Assembly (NCBI GenBank): GCA_016462305.1
Contig: JAEMTM010000016.1
Location: 1 to 6,601, forward strand
DNA from: Sphingomonadaceae bacterium
GTDB taxonomy: Bacteria > Pseudomonadota > Alphaproteobacteria > Sphingomonadales > Sphingomonadaceae
Length of the DNA: 6,601 nt
Direction: 5' to 3'
Of this stretch, positions 1 through 5,093 are shown piece by piece (position 1 is the first letter of the stretch; every line of letters starts with the position of its first letter). The notes beneath the pieces were generated by a model that was not told the origin of the DNA, ran no database searches, and worked only from the letters and a program-made list of their open reading frames with translations. The position numbers and the translations under genes were made by a program.

Positions 1-1
1 T

Positions 2-352
2 GCCGCCCTTCACCGCGAAACCGCTGTCTCTCGATTGGTTGGCGAACTTAAGGCCATTGCAGGATTGAAGGGGCGGGATCTGGCTAATATCCTTGGTGTT
101 TCTCCACCGACCGTTACGCGATGGAGCAAGGGTGAGGCCGACCCGACGATCGACAAGCAGACCGCGATGGCGCAGCTTCGCTGGGTCGCGGCGCGGCTGG
201 CCGAGTTTTATGAACCGGACGAAGTGCGGCTGTGGCTGCAATCGCCGCATCCTCAGTTGGCGGGGGTTCGCCCTTATGATCTTATTGTGGATGACCGTGC
301 AGCCGAGGTTCTGGAAATCATCGAGCGATTGGACAGCGGGGTCTATCTCTAG
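2..352 (+). CDS. Xre/MbcA/ParS-type antitoxin, 5' end outside the window
   Basis: This is the antitoxin half of a type II Xre-RES toxin-antitoxin module. It would bind and block the RES toxin encoded immediately downstream and repress their shared promoter. The middle carries a helix-turn-helix (GRDLANILGVSPPTVTRWSKG). The C-terminal part matches the MbcA/ParS/Xre toxin-binding domain, with an RLWLQSPHPQLAG core followed by a VLEIIERLDSGVYL tail, which is the usual end of this family. The frame is open to the left edge of the window (first full codon at 2, reading AALHRETAVSR before a TTG at 35), so the true start is probably upstream. The TTG at 35 is possible but has no obvious ribosome binding site. 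The stop TAG (350-352) directly abuts the GTG of the toxin gene. By analogy with known pairs, regulation is expected to be autorepression from a promoter outside this window. Family call is confident; the start is unknown. Confidence 0.88.
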   Translation, partial: AALHRETAVSRLVGELKAIAGLKGRDLANILGVSPPTVTRWSKGEADPTIDKQTAMAQLRWVAARLAEFYEPDEVRLWLQSPHPQLAGVRPYDLIVDDRAAEVLEIIERLDSGVYL

Positions 353-898
353 GTGGATCGCCGCCGCGCGCTTGATGACCGACTGCTTGATCTTGTCGGC
401 GGGATCGACGGGGTGCCGTATGAAGGCCCGATGTGGCGGGTGGTGCGCAGGGGCCGCGATGTGCTTGATGGTTCGCGCGGTTCGGGCCGGTGGAACACTT
501 CGGAAATGTCGGTGCTTTATGGGGCGGCGATTCCGGACGGGGCCATATCCGAAATCCATTTTCACCTAAGCCGAGGGCAATCGGTGTTCCCTTCACGCAT
601 GCAACATGATTTGTTCGCGTTGAGCGTCAAGGCGCAGCAAACACTTATGTTGGCGGACATGGACCAGCTCAGGCGTTTGGGCGTGGAAGACAGCCGCTAC
701 CGCGAATTGCTCTATGACCGTACGCAGGAAATCGCCGCCGCAGCCAGCTTTCTTGGCTTTGACGGCCTCATTGCGCCTTCCGCACGGTGGGAATGTCAAA
801 ACATAGTCCTGTTTCTCGATGCCATCGATCTTGAAGGAATCCGAACAATCTCCAGTGCGCCCGTCGATTGGAAAGCGTGGCGACAGGGCAATTCGTAA
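353..898 (+). CDS. RES-domain toxin (MbcT/ParT family), GTG start
   Basis: This is a toxin of the RES family, which acts on NAD+. Characterised members either degrade NAD+ by phosphorolysis (MbcT) or ADP-ribosylate phosphoribosyl-pyrophosphate synthetase (ParT, described in a Sphingobium). The sequence cannot tell which chemistry applies. The protein has 181 residues, a normal size. Family landmarks appear in order: MWRV with Arg29, SGRWN around 44-48, LYGA with Tyr56, the AISEIHFHL segment with the conserved Glu67, and late in the protein APSARWECQNIVLF with Ser143 and Asn150. All the Arg/Glu/Ser positions that name the domain are therefore present and the toxin looks intact. The GTG start at 353 follows the antitoxin stop with no gap, which suggests translational coupling; a weak purine-rich GCGGGG at 336-341 may serve as ribosome binding site. 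The next in-frame ATG (431) would remove conserved N-terminal sequence and is unlikely. Confidence 0.9.
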   Translation: MDRRRALDDRLLDLVGGIDGVPYEGPMWRVVRRGRDVLDGSRGSGRWNTSEMSVLYGAAIPDGAISEIHFHLSRGQSVFPSRMQHDLFALSVKAQQTLMLADMDQLRRLGVEDSRYRELLYDRTQEIAAAASFLGFDGLIAPSARWECQNIVLFLDAIDLEGIRTISSAPVDWKAWRQGNS

Positions 899-931
899 CG
901 CCGCGAAGGTGGATTTAAGTGGTCCTGACCC

Positions 932-960
932 TAGACAAACCCCCATCACTTGCGCATTAT
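932..960 (+). promoter_or_regulatory. Candidate sigma70-type promoter for the sulfite dehydrogenase genes
   Basis: TAGACA at 932-937 matches five of six bases of the -35 consensus. Exactly 17 bp later, CATTAT at 955-960 matches four of six bases of the -10 consensus. It lies in the 69-bp gap between the RES toxin and the molybdoenzyme gene. Transcription would start around 966-968, essentially on the ATG at 968. That predicts a leaderless or nearly leaderless mRNA and agrees with the lack of a Shine-Dalgarno sequence there. The match is by eye and untested. Confidence 0.45.
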
Positions 961-967
961 AGCGGCG

Positions 968-2155
968 ATGTTGTCTCGTCGTGCCCTTATTGCGTCAGGC
1001 GTCGTTGGTGCGGCGGCCTTGCCCGCGCTTGCTGAACGCTTTGCCGATCTGGCGCTTCCGGGTGGACCGAGCGCGCGGCCACTTGGTCCGATCTTTCCGC
1101 AAAAAGGCGAGATGATTGTCCAGCGGGTCCATCCGCCGTTGCTCGAAACGCCGTTCGATGTGTTCGACACAGGCGTGATCACCCCCAATGACCGCTTTTT
1201 CGTGCGCTGGTCGGGGGGCGTGATGCCAACCAGCATAGAAGCAAAGGCCCATCGCCTAACCGTGCGCGGCGCGGTTAAGCAGCCCGTCGCGTTGACACTG
1301 GACGAGGTCGCAGGCGCGGGCGAAACAATAGAAGTGATGGCCGTCAACCAGTGCGCTGGCAATGGCCGGGGATTGCAGGAACCGCGTGTTGGGGGCGCGC
1401 AATGGGCGCATGGCGCGATGGGTAACGCCCGGTGGCGCGGGGTGCGGCTGCGCGATGTTCTCGACAAAGCACGGGTAAGCAGTAATGCCAAGCGCGTCCG
1501 TCTTGCCGGGCTGGACACGCCGATGATCGACGGCGCGCCGCAATTCATCAAATCGCTGCCGATTGATGTGGCGCGGCGTGACGATGTGATCGTCGCTTGG
1601 GGCATGAACGGCGACATGCTGCCGCTGCTCAACGGCTATCCGCTCCGCCTCATTGTGCCCGGATGGTTTGCAACTTATTGGGTGAAGATGCTTTCGGACA
1701 TCGAAATTCTCGATACCGACGTGGACGATAGCTATTTCATGGCCAAAACCTATCGGATGCCGGCCATACCAGTGGCACCGGGTGACAAGGATTTCCCGAC
1801 GGTGCCAATCAGTTCTATGCCGCCACGGTCATGGATCACCAGCCACGCGCAAGGTGCGCGCGTCGCGCGCGGCCGCCCGATTGAGCTGCGGGGTATAGCG
1901 ATGGGCGGCGATGCTGGCGTCGCCCGGGTGGAGGTTCTGGCAGGTGGCAAGGCTATCCCTGCAACGCTCGGTCGCGACGAAGGCACGCTCGGCTTTCGCC
2001 GCTGGACGCTTAGCTTGCCGCCGATTGCCCGCGAACTGGTGATCGGCGCACGCTGTACCAACGCCAACGGTGTTACGCAGCCAGACGTGCAAGCCTGGAA
2101 CCCGAGCGGCTATGCCCGCAATGTGGTCGAACGCATCATGCTGGTGCCCGCATGA
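968..2155 (+). CDS. sorA: Sulfite oxidase-family molybdoenzyme, SorA-like catalytic subunit
   Basis: Likely the catalytic subunit of a periplasmic sulfite:cytochrome c oxidoreductase, oxidising sulfite to sulfate at a molybdopterin cofactor and passing electrons to the cytochrome encoded next. From the ATG at 968 the protein has 395 residues. It begins with a short twin-arginine signal (SRRALIAS, residues 3-10) and a likely cleavage site after ALA at 20-22. The oxidoreductase domain follows, with FFVRW (Arg80, equivalent to the catalytic Arg of sulfite oxidases), NQCAGNGR with the molybdenum-ligand Cys129 and Arg134, WRGVRLRDVL, the WGMNGDMLPLLNGYPLR motif, and Tyr262 in AKTYR. From about residue 275 there is a dimerisation domain with GVARVEVLAGG and QAWNPSGYARNVV. 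A TTG at 950 in the same frame would only prepend MRIIAA to the Tat signal and lies inside the putative -10 region, so ATG 968 is preferred. The stop overlaps the cytochrome start (ATGA). Another substrate remains possible, as the residue two after Arg80 is Ser rather than the usual His. Confidence 0.85.
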   Translation: MLSRRALIASGVVGAAALPALAERFADLALPGGPSARPLGPIFPQKGEMIVQRVHPPLLETPFDVFDTGVITPNDRFFVRWSGGVMPTSIEAKAHRLTVRGAVKQPVALTLDEVAGAGETIEVMAVNQCAGNGRGLQEPRVGGAQWAHGAMGNARWRGVRLRDVLDKARVSSNAKRVRLAGLDTPMIDGAPQFIKSLPIDVARRDDVIVAWGMNGDMLPLLNGYPLRLIVPGWFATYWVKMLSDIEILDTDVDDSYFMAKTYRMPAIPVAPGDKDFPTVPISSMPPRSWITSHAQGARVARGRPIELRGIAMGGDAGVARVEVLAGGKAIPATLGRDEGTLGFRRWTLSLPPIARELVIGARCTNANGVTQPDVQAWNPSGYARNVVERIMLVPA

Positions 2156-2469
2156 AGTGGGCACTGCCAATCCTTTTGCTCGCGGTGACCGCCTGCGATC
2201 AATCGCCCGCAGTCACATTCACCGACGTTTCGATCACTCTTCCGGAAGACAAGGGCGCGTTTCCCGACCGGCCTGGCAGGCAAGCGATGATCGCAAATTG
2301 TGCCGGTTGCCATTCCCCCTCGATGATCCTGACCCAGCCGCGCCTAAGCGAAGAGCATTGGAAATCTACGATCAAGAAGATGCGGGAGGTTTACAAGGCT
2401 CCGATCAATCCCGCCGACGAACCCGATATCCTCGCTTATTTGACGAGCGGCGAGGCGGCCGCGCAATAA
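2152..2469 (+). CDS. sorB: Monohaem c-type cytochrome lipoprotein, SorB-like subunit
   Basis: A 105-residue cytochrome c that probably accepts electrons from the upstream SorA-like enzyme and hands them to the respiratory chain. The N-terminus is a lipoprotein signal (hydrophobic LPILLLAV, lipobox VTAC with Cys15), so the mature protein should be membrane-anchored at the periplasmic side. The single haem-binding motif CAGCH lies at residues 50-54. Downstream come QPRLSEEHWKSTIKKM and YKAPI; Met77 is the probable axial haem ligand, and this W...KM...Y.API pattern is typical of the small cytochrome subunits of sulfite dehydrogenases. The ATG overlaps the TGA of the upstream gene by the ATGA arrangement, so the two are almost certainly co-translated. 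The mature domain is small but complete. The lipid anchor is a modest difference from the soluble SorB of Starkeya. Confidence 0.85.
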   Translation: MKWALPILLLAVTACDQSPAVTFTDVSITLPEDKGAFPDRPGRQAMIANCAGCHSPSMILTQPRLSEEHWKSTIKKMREVYKAPINPADEPDILAYLTSGEAAAQ

Positions 2470-2476
2470 GAAACTT

Positions 2477-2496
2477 AGCCGGGCGTGTCCGCTTTT
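2477..2496 (+). terminator. Weak candidate terminator after the cytochrome gene
   Basis: A four-base-pair stem (CGGG at 2480-2483 with TCCG at 2488-2491, one G-T pair, loop CGTG) can extend by two pairs across a bulge and is followed by TTTT at 2493-2496. It starts 8 nt after the cytochrome stop, a suitable place to end the sulfite dehydrogenase transcript. The stem is short, so the call is tentative. Confidence 0.22.
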
Positions 2497-2534
2497 ACCC
2501 CCAGCGCCGCCATGTCCCTCAAAGCAAGCATTTG

Positions 2535-2564
2535 TTGACAAAGCGCCACATTTCACCGCATGTT
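2535..2564 (+). promoter_or_regulatory. Possible promoter for the DUF898-M48 unit
   Basis: TTGACA at 2535-2540 is a perfect -35 consensus. The best -10 at acceptable spacing is CATGTT at 2559-2564 (18-bp spacer), which matches only three of six positions. If used, transcription would start within the right arm of the inverted repeat, 20-30 nt before the ATG at 2595. The weak -10 could mean an activator-dependent promoter, or that the hexamer is a chance part of the inverted repeat. Confidence 0.3.
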
Positions 2565-2578
2565 TGGCGCTTAGTCAA
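2535..2578 (+). repeat. Imperfect inverted repeat, 14-nt arms, upstream of the DUF898 gene
   Basis: Left arm TTGACAAAGCGCCA at 2535-2548 and right arm TGGCGCTTAGTCAA at 2565-2578 are reverse complements at 13 of 14 positions, separated by 16 nt. No run of T follows on the plus strand; AAAGGGGG, the likely ribosome binding site of the next gene, begins at 2577. The structure is therefore a poor intrinsic terminator. It fits better as an operator for a dimeric regulator or as an mRNA hairpin next to the ribosome binding site. The left arm begins with a perfect -35 hexamer. A second GTCAAA at 2584-2589 repeats the end of the right arm 10 nt later. Confidence 0.7.
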
Positions 2579-2594
2579 AGGGGGTCAAAAATCC

Positions 2595-3683
2595 ATGAGC
2601 GACGAACACTTACCGCATCATAGCGCCTTTCGCTTCCACGGACGCTGGCAGGAATTTGCGCGCATTGCCATTTCCAATTTGTTGCTGACCATTGTCACGC
2701 TTGGCATTTACCGTTTTTGGGCGACCACGCGCGAACGCGAATATTTGTGGGGCAAGACCGATTTCATTGACGAACGTCTGGAATGGACGGGGCGCGGGAT
2801 GGAGCTTTTTATCGGCTTCATCATGGTGTTTTTGTTCGTTGGCTTGCCGCTCATTGTCATTCAATTGGTGACGCAGGGCCTGATTTTTCAGGGCGCGCCG
2901 GTGTTGGCCGGACTGCTGATGTTTTCGATGTTCCTGTTGTTATTCTACCTCACGGGCGTCGCTTATTTCCGCGCGCTGCGCTACCGGCTCAGCCGCACTT
3001 ATTGGCGCGGCATTCGCGGCGGCAGTGACAACCCCGGTTTCCAATATGGGCTGTCCTATATGGGGAAAACCGTCCTTGGCTGGTTGCCGATATTCCTGAT
3101 GGTGCCATGGACGATGATTTCTTTATGGAATCAGCGGTGGAACGCGATGAGCTTTGGCCCGCACCGGTTCAGCGCAAATGCGCAGTGGACGCCGCTGATG
3201 AAGCGTTATTTGTTATTTTATCTCGTGCCGTTTATCGTTTTTGTCGGGGCTGGCACTATCGTGGTCAGCATGCCTCTATCGGGTGATGCGCCCGAACCTT
3301 TTGGCGGTACGGGTGCGCTATACTTCGGTGGTCTCGTGATTGTCACGGTGGTGGCATTTTACATCATCGCCCCGCTCATCGCGTTGATATTCTACAGCAA
3401 ATATTTCCGTCTGGCCGTCGGCGGCTTGCGGTTGCACACGCTGGAATTTGAATTTCGCGCGCGGGCGGTGGACTGGATATTGTTCTTTTTGGCCAATATG
3501 GTCATCATCATCTGCACCTTTGGGATTGGCTATATCTTCATGCCCTATCGCAACTGGAAATTCTTCATCGACCATATGGAAGCTTATGGTGAGATTAACA
3601 TCGACGAATTGACCCAGTCGCAGACCGTCGTTGAAAAACATGGCGAAGGCTTGCTCGATGCCTTTGACGTGGGGGCGATCTAA
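2595..3683 (+). CDS. DUF898 (YjgN-family) polytopic inner-membrane protein
   Basis: A 362-residue integral membrane protein of the DUF898/YjgN family, whose molecular function is not established. The family start is clear: FRFHGRWQEF at 12-21, then the hallmark NLLLTIVTLGIYRFWATTRE (28-47). Hydrophobic segments lie at about 24-42, 69-97, 102-125, 160-178, 205-226, 241-268 and 293-316. The last one, NMVIIICTFGIGYIFMPYRN, echoes the first, so the fold looks like an internal duplication. Arg/Lys-rich stretches such as RALRYRLSR (126-134) separate the segments. The reading frame is open far upstream (to 2070, across the cytochrome gene), but only the ATG at 2595 has a good ribosome binding site (AAAGGGGG, 2577-2584, 10 nt away) and begins the family homology. 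The stop is 3 nt before the ATG of an M48 protease gene, indicating co-translation. A transport or protease-partner role is conceivable, but nothing in the sequence proves it. Confidence 0.87.
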   Translation: MSDEHLPHHSAFRFHGRWQEFARIAISNLLLTIVTLGIYRFWATTREREYLWGKTDFIDERLEWTGRGMELFIGFIMVFLFVGLPLIVIQLVTQGLIFQGAPVLAGLLMFSMFLLLFYLTGVAYFRALRYRLSRTYWRGIRGGSDNPGFQYGLSYMGKTVLGWLPIFLMVPWTMISLWNQRWNAMSFGPHRFSANAQWTPLMKRYLLFYLVPFIVFVGAGTIVVSMPLSGDAPEPFGGTGALYFGGLVIVTVVAFYIIAPLIALIFYSKYFRLAVGGLRLHTLEFEFRARAVDWILFFLANMVIIICTFGIGYIFMPYRNWKFFIDHMEAYGEINIDELTQSQTVVEKHGEGLLDAFDVGAI

Positions 3684-3686
3684 AAT

Positions 3687-4775
3687 ATGTCCGCTTTCTT
3701 CGACGTCGCGCATTATGACGGCCAAAGCGCCGTGAAGCGCAAGGTGGAGGTGCAGGTCGTTGGCCAGCAATTCTATTTGGCAGAGAATGAACGGCGCAGC
3801 GGCCCCTTTGCCTTTGCCGATGTCGAATATGTAACGCGGCAGGGGGAGGCCGATGTGTATGGCCTTAATGGCCGCGATGGTTGGCGGCTGACGCTGTCGG
3901 GGCCAGTGCCAGCGGAACTGACCGCTTTGCTGCCCGCGCCGCGTAAATATGGCGGATGGGTGGACCGGCTTGGGCTGGGCAAGGCGGCGATTGCCTTTAC
4001 ATTGACCAGTGCGGTGGCGATTGCGGTTGTGTTGTTAAGCCCGCAGTGGCTGGCGCCATTGATCCCCGATAGTGTGGACGACAGGCTGGGTGATGCATTG
4101 GTGGGGGATTTTGGCGGGCGTTTTTGCCATACGCCAGCGGGTGATGCGGCCTTGGACAAGCTGGTGGCCTCGCTCGATGATGCGCCGCAAGATTTGCGGG
4201 TGGAGGTGGCCAATATTGACATTCTGAACGCGGTGGCCCTGCCCGGCGGGAATGTCATATTGTTCGATGGGCTGCTGAAACAGGCGGGCTCGCCTGATGA
4301 GGTTGCGGGCGTCTTGGCGCATGAAATCGGCCATGTCCGCGAAAAACATGTGATGCAGGCGCTGTTGCGGCAAATGGGCCTTGCGGTGGTGCTGGGCGGC
4401 GTGGATGGAAATAGCGGCGCTATGGTCAACAATATGCTGGCGATGAGTTACAGCCGCAGTGCCGAGGCCGAGGCCGATGCCTATTCGATGAAGGTGTTGG
4501 GCAACGCCAATATCTCGCCCATCGGCACCGCGTCCTTCTTCGACCGGCTGTCCGCGCTGGACGGCAGCGCTGGCGATTCCAAGGACAATATGGGCATCGC
4601 TGGCTATCTATCCAGCCACCCGCTTTCCGCTTCGCGCAAAGACGCGTTTGAAAAGAGCATCGTCAAAGGCAAAAATTACAAGCCAGCGTTGACACCAACA
4701 GAATGGACCGAGCTGAAAACCATGTGTGCGCAAGACCGAAAGGTGAAATCGGGCTTCGGCTTTGATTTTTATTAG
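3687..4775 (+). CDS. Membrane-anchored M48-family zinc metalloprotease
   Basis: A 362-residue M48 (Ste24/BepA/HtpX superfamily) zinc peptidase, probably cleaving misfolded or specific envelope proteins. Residues 1-97 form an uncharacterised N-terminal domain. One membrane segment follows at about 98-125 (AAIAFTLTSAVAIAVVLL core). Basic residues before it and acidic residues after it suggest the N-terminus is cytoplasmic and the catalytic domain periplasmic. The zinc site is complete: HEIGH at 212-216 with catalytic Glu213, and the third ligand Glu260 in the SRSAEAEAD motif with Asp264. SHPLSASR (310-317) matches the C-terminal HP motif of M48 proteins, where His in BepA acts as a switch. Only two cysteines, Cys147 and Cys347, lie in the catalytic part and could form a disulfide. 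LPGGNVILFDGLL (185-197) is the substrate-edge strand typical of the family. The ATG follows the DUF898 stop by 3 nt. A general quality-control role is known for relatives; the substrate here is unknown. Confidence 0.9.
   Translation: MSAFFDVAHYDGQSAVKRKVEVQVVGQQFYLAENERRSGPFAFADVEYVTRQGEADVYGLNGRDGWRLTLSGPVPAELTALLPAPRKYGGWVDRLGLGKAAIAFTLTSAVAIAVVLLSPQWLAPLIPDSVDDRLGDALVGDFGGRFCHTPAGDAALDKLVASLDDAPQDLRVEVANIDILNAVALPGGNVILFDGLLKQAGSPDEVAGVLAHEIGHVREKHVMQALLRQMGLAVVLGGVDGNSGAMVNNMLAMSYSRSAEAEADAYSMKVLGNANISPIGTASFFDRLSALDGSAGDSKDNMGIAGYLSSHPLSASRKDAFEKSIVKGKNYKPALTPTEWTELKTMCAQDRKVKSGFGFDFY
4746..4773 (+). terminator. Possible UUCG-tetraloop terminator overlapping the end of the M48 gene
   Basis: AAATCGGGC at 4746-4754 can pair with GCTTTGATTT at 4759-4768 (about nine pairs, two of them G-U, with one bulged T), closed by a stable TTCG loop at 4755-4758. 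A T-rich tract, TTATT, follows at 4769-4773 and runs into the stop codon. This would end the DUF898-M48 transcript before the DUF6356 gene, which has its own strong ribosome binding site. The U-tract is short and the stem is inside codons, so it may be coincidental. Confidence 0.33.
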
Positions 4776-4819
4776 CGATCACGTTACACTAAGTTCAATC
4801 GCCCACCATATCATTCGTT

Positions 4820-4826
4820 AAGGAAG
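4820..4826 (+). promoter_or_regulatory. Strong ribosome binding site of the DUF6356-type gene
   Basis: AAGGAAG lies 7 nt before the ATG at 4834. It is the clearest Shine-Dalgarno sequence in the window and fixes this start. Confidence 0.7.
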
Positions 4827-4833
4827 TTTTTTC

Positions 4834-5088
4834 ATGTTCAAACGCCTGTTTGTCGACCACCCCAAAAGCGTCGATGAAAATTATGTTGAACATTTCGGTG
4901 TCGCCAGCAGCTTTGGTTTTGCGATGATTTGGGGCGGGATGAAGGCGCTTGTCCACGCGGTCATTCCCGGCCTGTGCATCACCTCAGGCAGCGATACGGT
5001 AAAAAGGTTGAACCATATCATGGTCGAACAACGCCGTTCCAAGGGGCAGGATGTGACGCAAATGATGACCGTCGATTGGGTCATCTGA
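4834..5088 (+). CDS. Small DUF6356-type conserved protein
   Basis: An 84-residue protein resembling the DUF6356 family of small proteins, which I associate with Sphingomonadales and relatives; no function is known. Visible landmarks are the N-terminal LFVDHPKSVDENYVEHFGVA (residues 5-24), a moderately hydrophobic glycine-containing stretch at about 25-52 (FGFAMIWGGMKALVHAVIPG), then SGSDTVKRLNHIMVEQRRSK (56-75). The hydrophobic stretch could be one membrane helix or a membrane-associated hairpin; the conserved histidines (His9, His20, His41, His61) are notable but unproven as ligands. The start is well supported by AAGGAAG at 4820-4826, 7 nt before the ATG. A possible -10, TATCAT, lies at 4809-4814 but no convincing -35 pairs with it. 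The hydrolase gene begins only a few bases after the stop, so the two are probably co-transcribed. Confidence 0.8.
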   Translation: MFKRLFVDHPKSVDENYVEHFGVASSFGFAMIWGGMKALVHAVIPGLCITSGSDTVKRLNHIMVEQRRSKGQDVTQMMTVDWVI

Positions 5089-5093
5089 CGCTG

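Noticed and set aside
93..569. Plus-strand open frame across the antitoxin-toxin junction
   Set aside because: It is out of frame with both well-supported genes and its product is Arg/Trp/Cys-rich without family motifs.
950..967. TTG at 950 as start of the SorA-like gene
   Set aside because: It adds only six residues ahead of a standard Tat signal, has no ribosome binding site, and overlaps the candidate -10 box.
946..1632. Minus-strand open frame of 228 codons opposite the SorA-like gene
   Set aside because: Its product is Ser/Ala/Arg/Thr-rich with no recognisable domain, while the plus strand encodes conserved catalytic motifs throughout.
2535..2578. Inverted repeat as an intrinsic terminator of the cytochrome gene
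   Set aside because: No T-run follows on the plus strand; the downstream sequence is a G-run that serves as ribosome binding site. A 16-nt loop is also unusual for a terminator.
2070..2594. 175-codon upstream extension of the DUF898 frame
   Set aside because: It runs out of frame through the end of the SorA-like gene and the whole cytochrome gene, has no membrane-protein or family character, and the ATG at 2595 has a proper ribosome binding site.
4929..5093. Hydrolase frame extended into the DUF6356 gene, or a fusion/frameshift of the two
   Set aside because: Each gene is complete in its own frame with its own family landmarks; the extended N-terminus has no domain character, so neighbouring coupled genes are the simpler reading.
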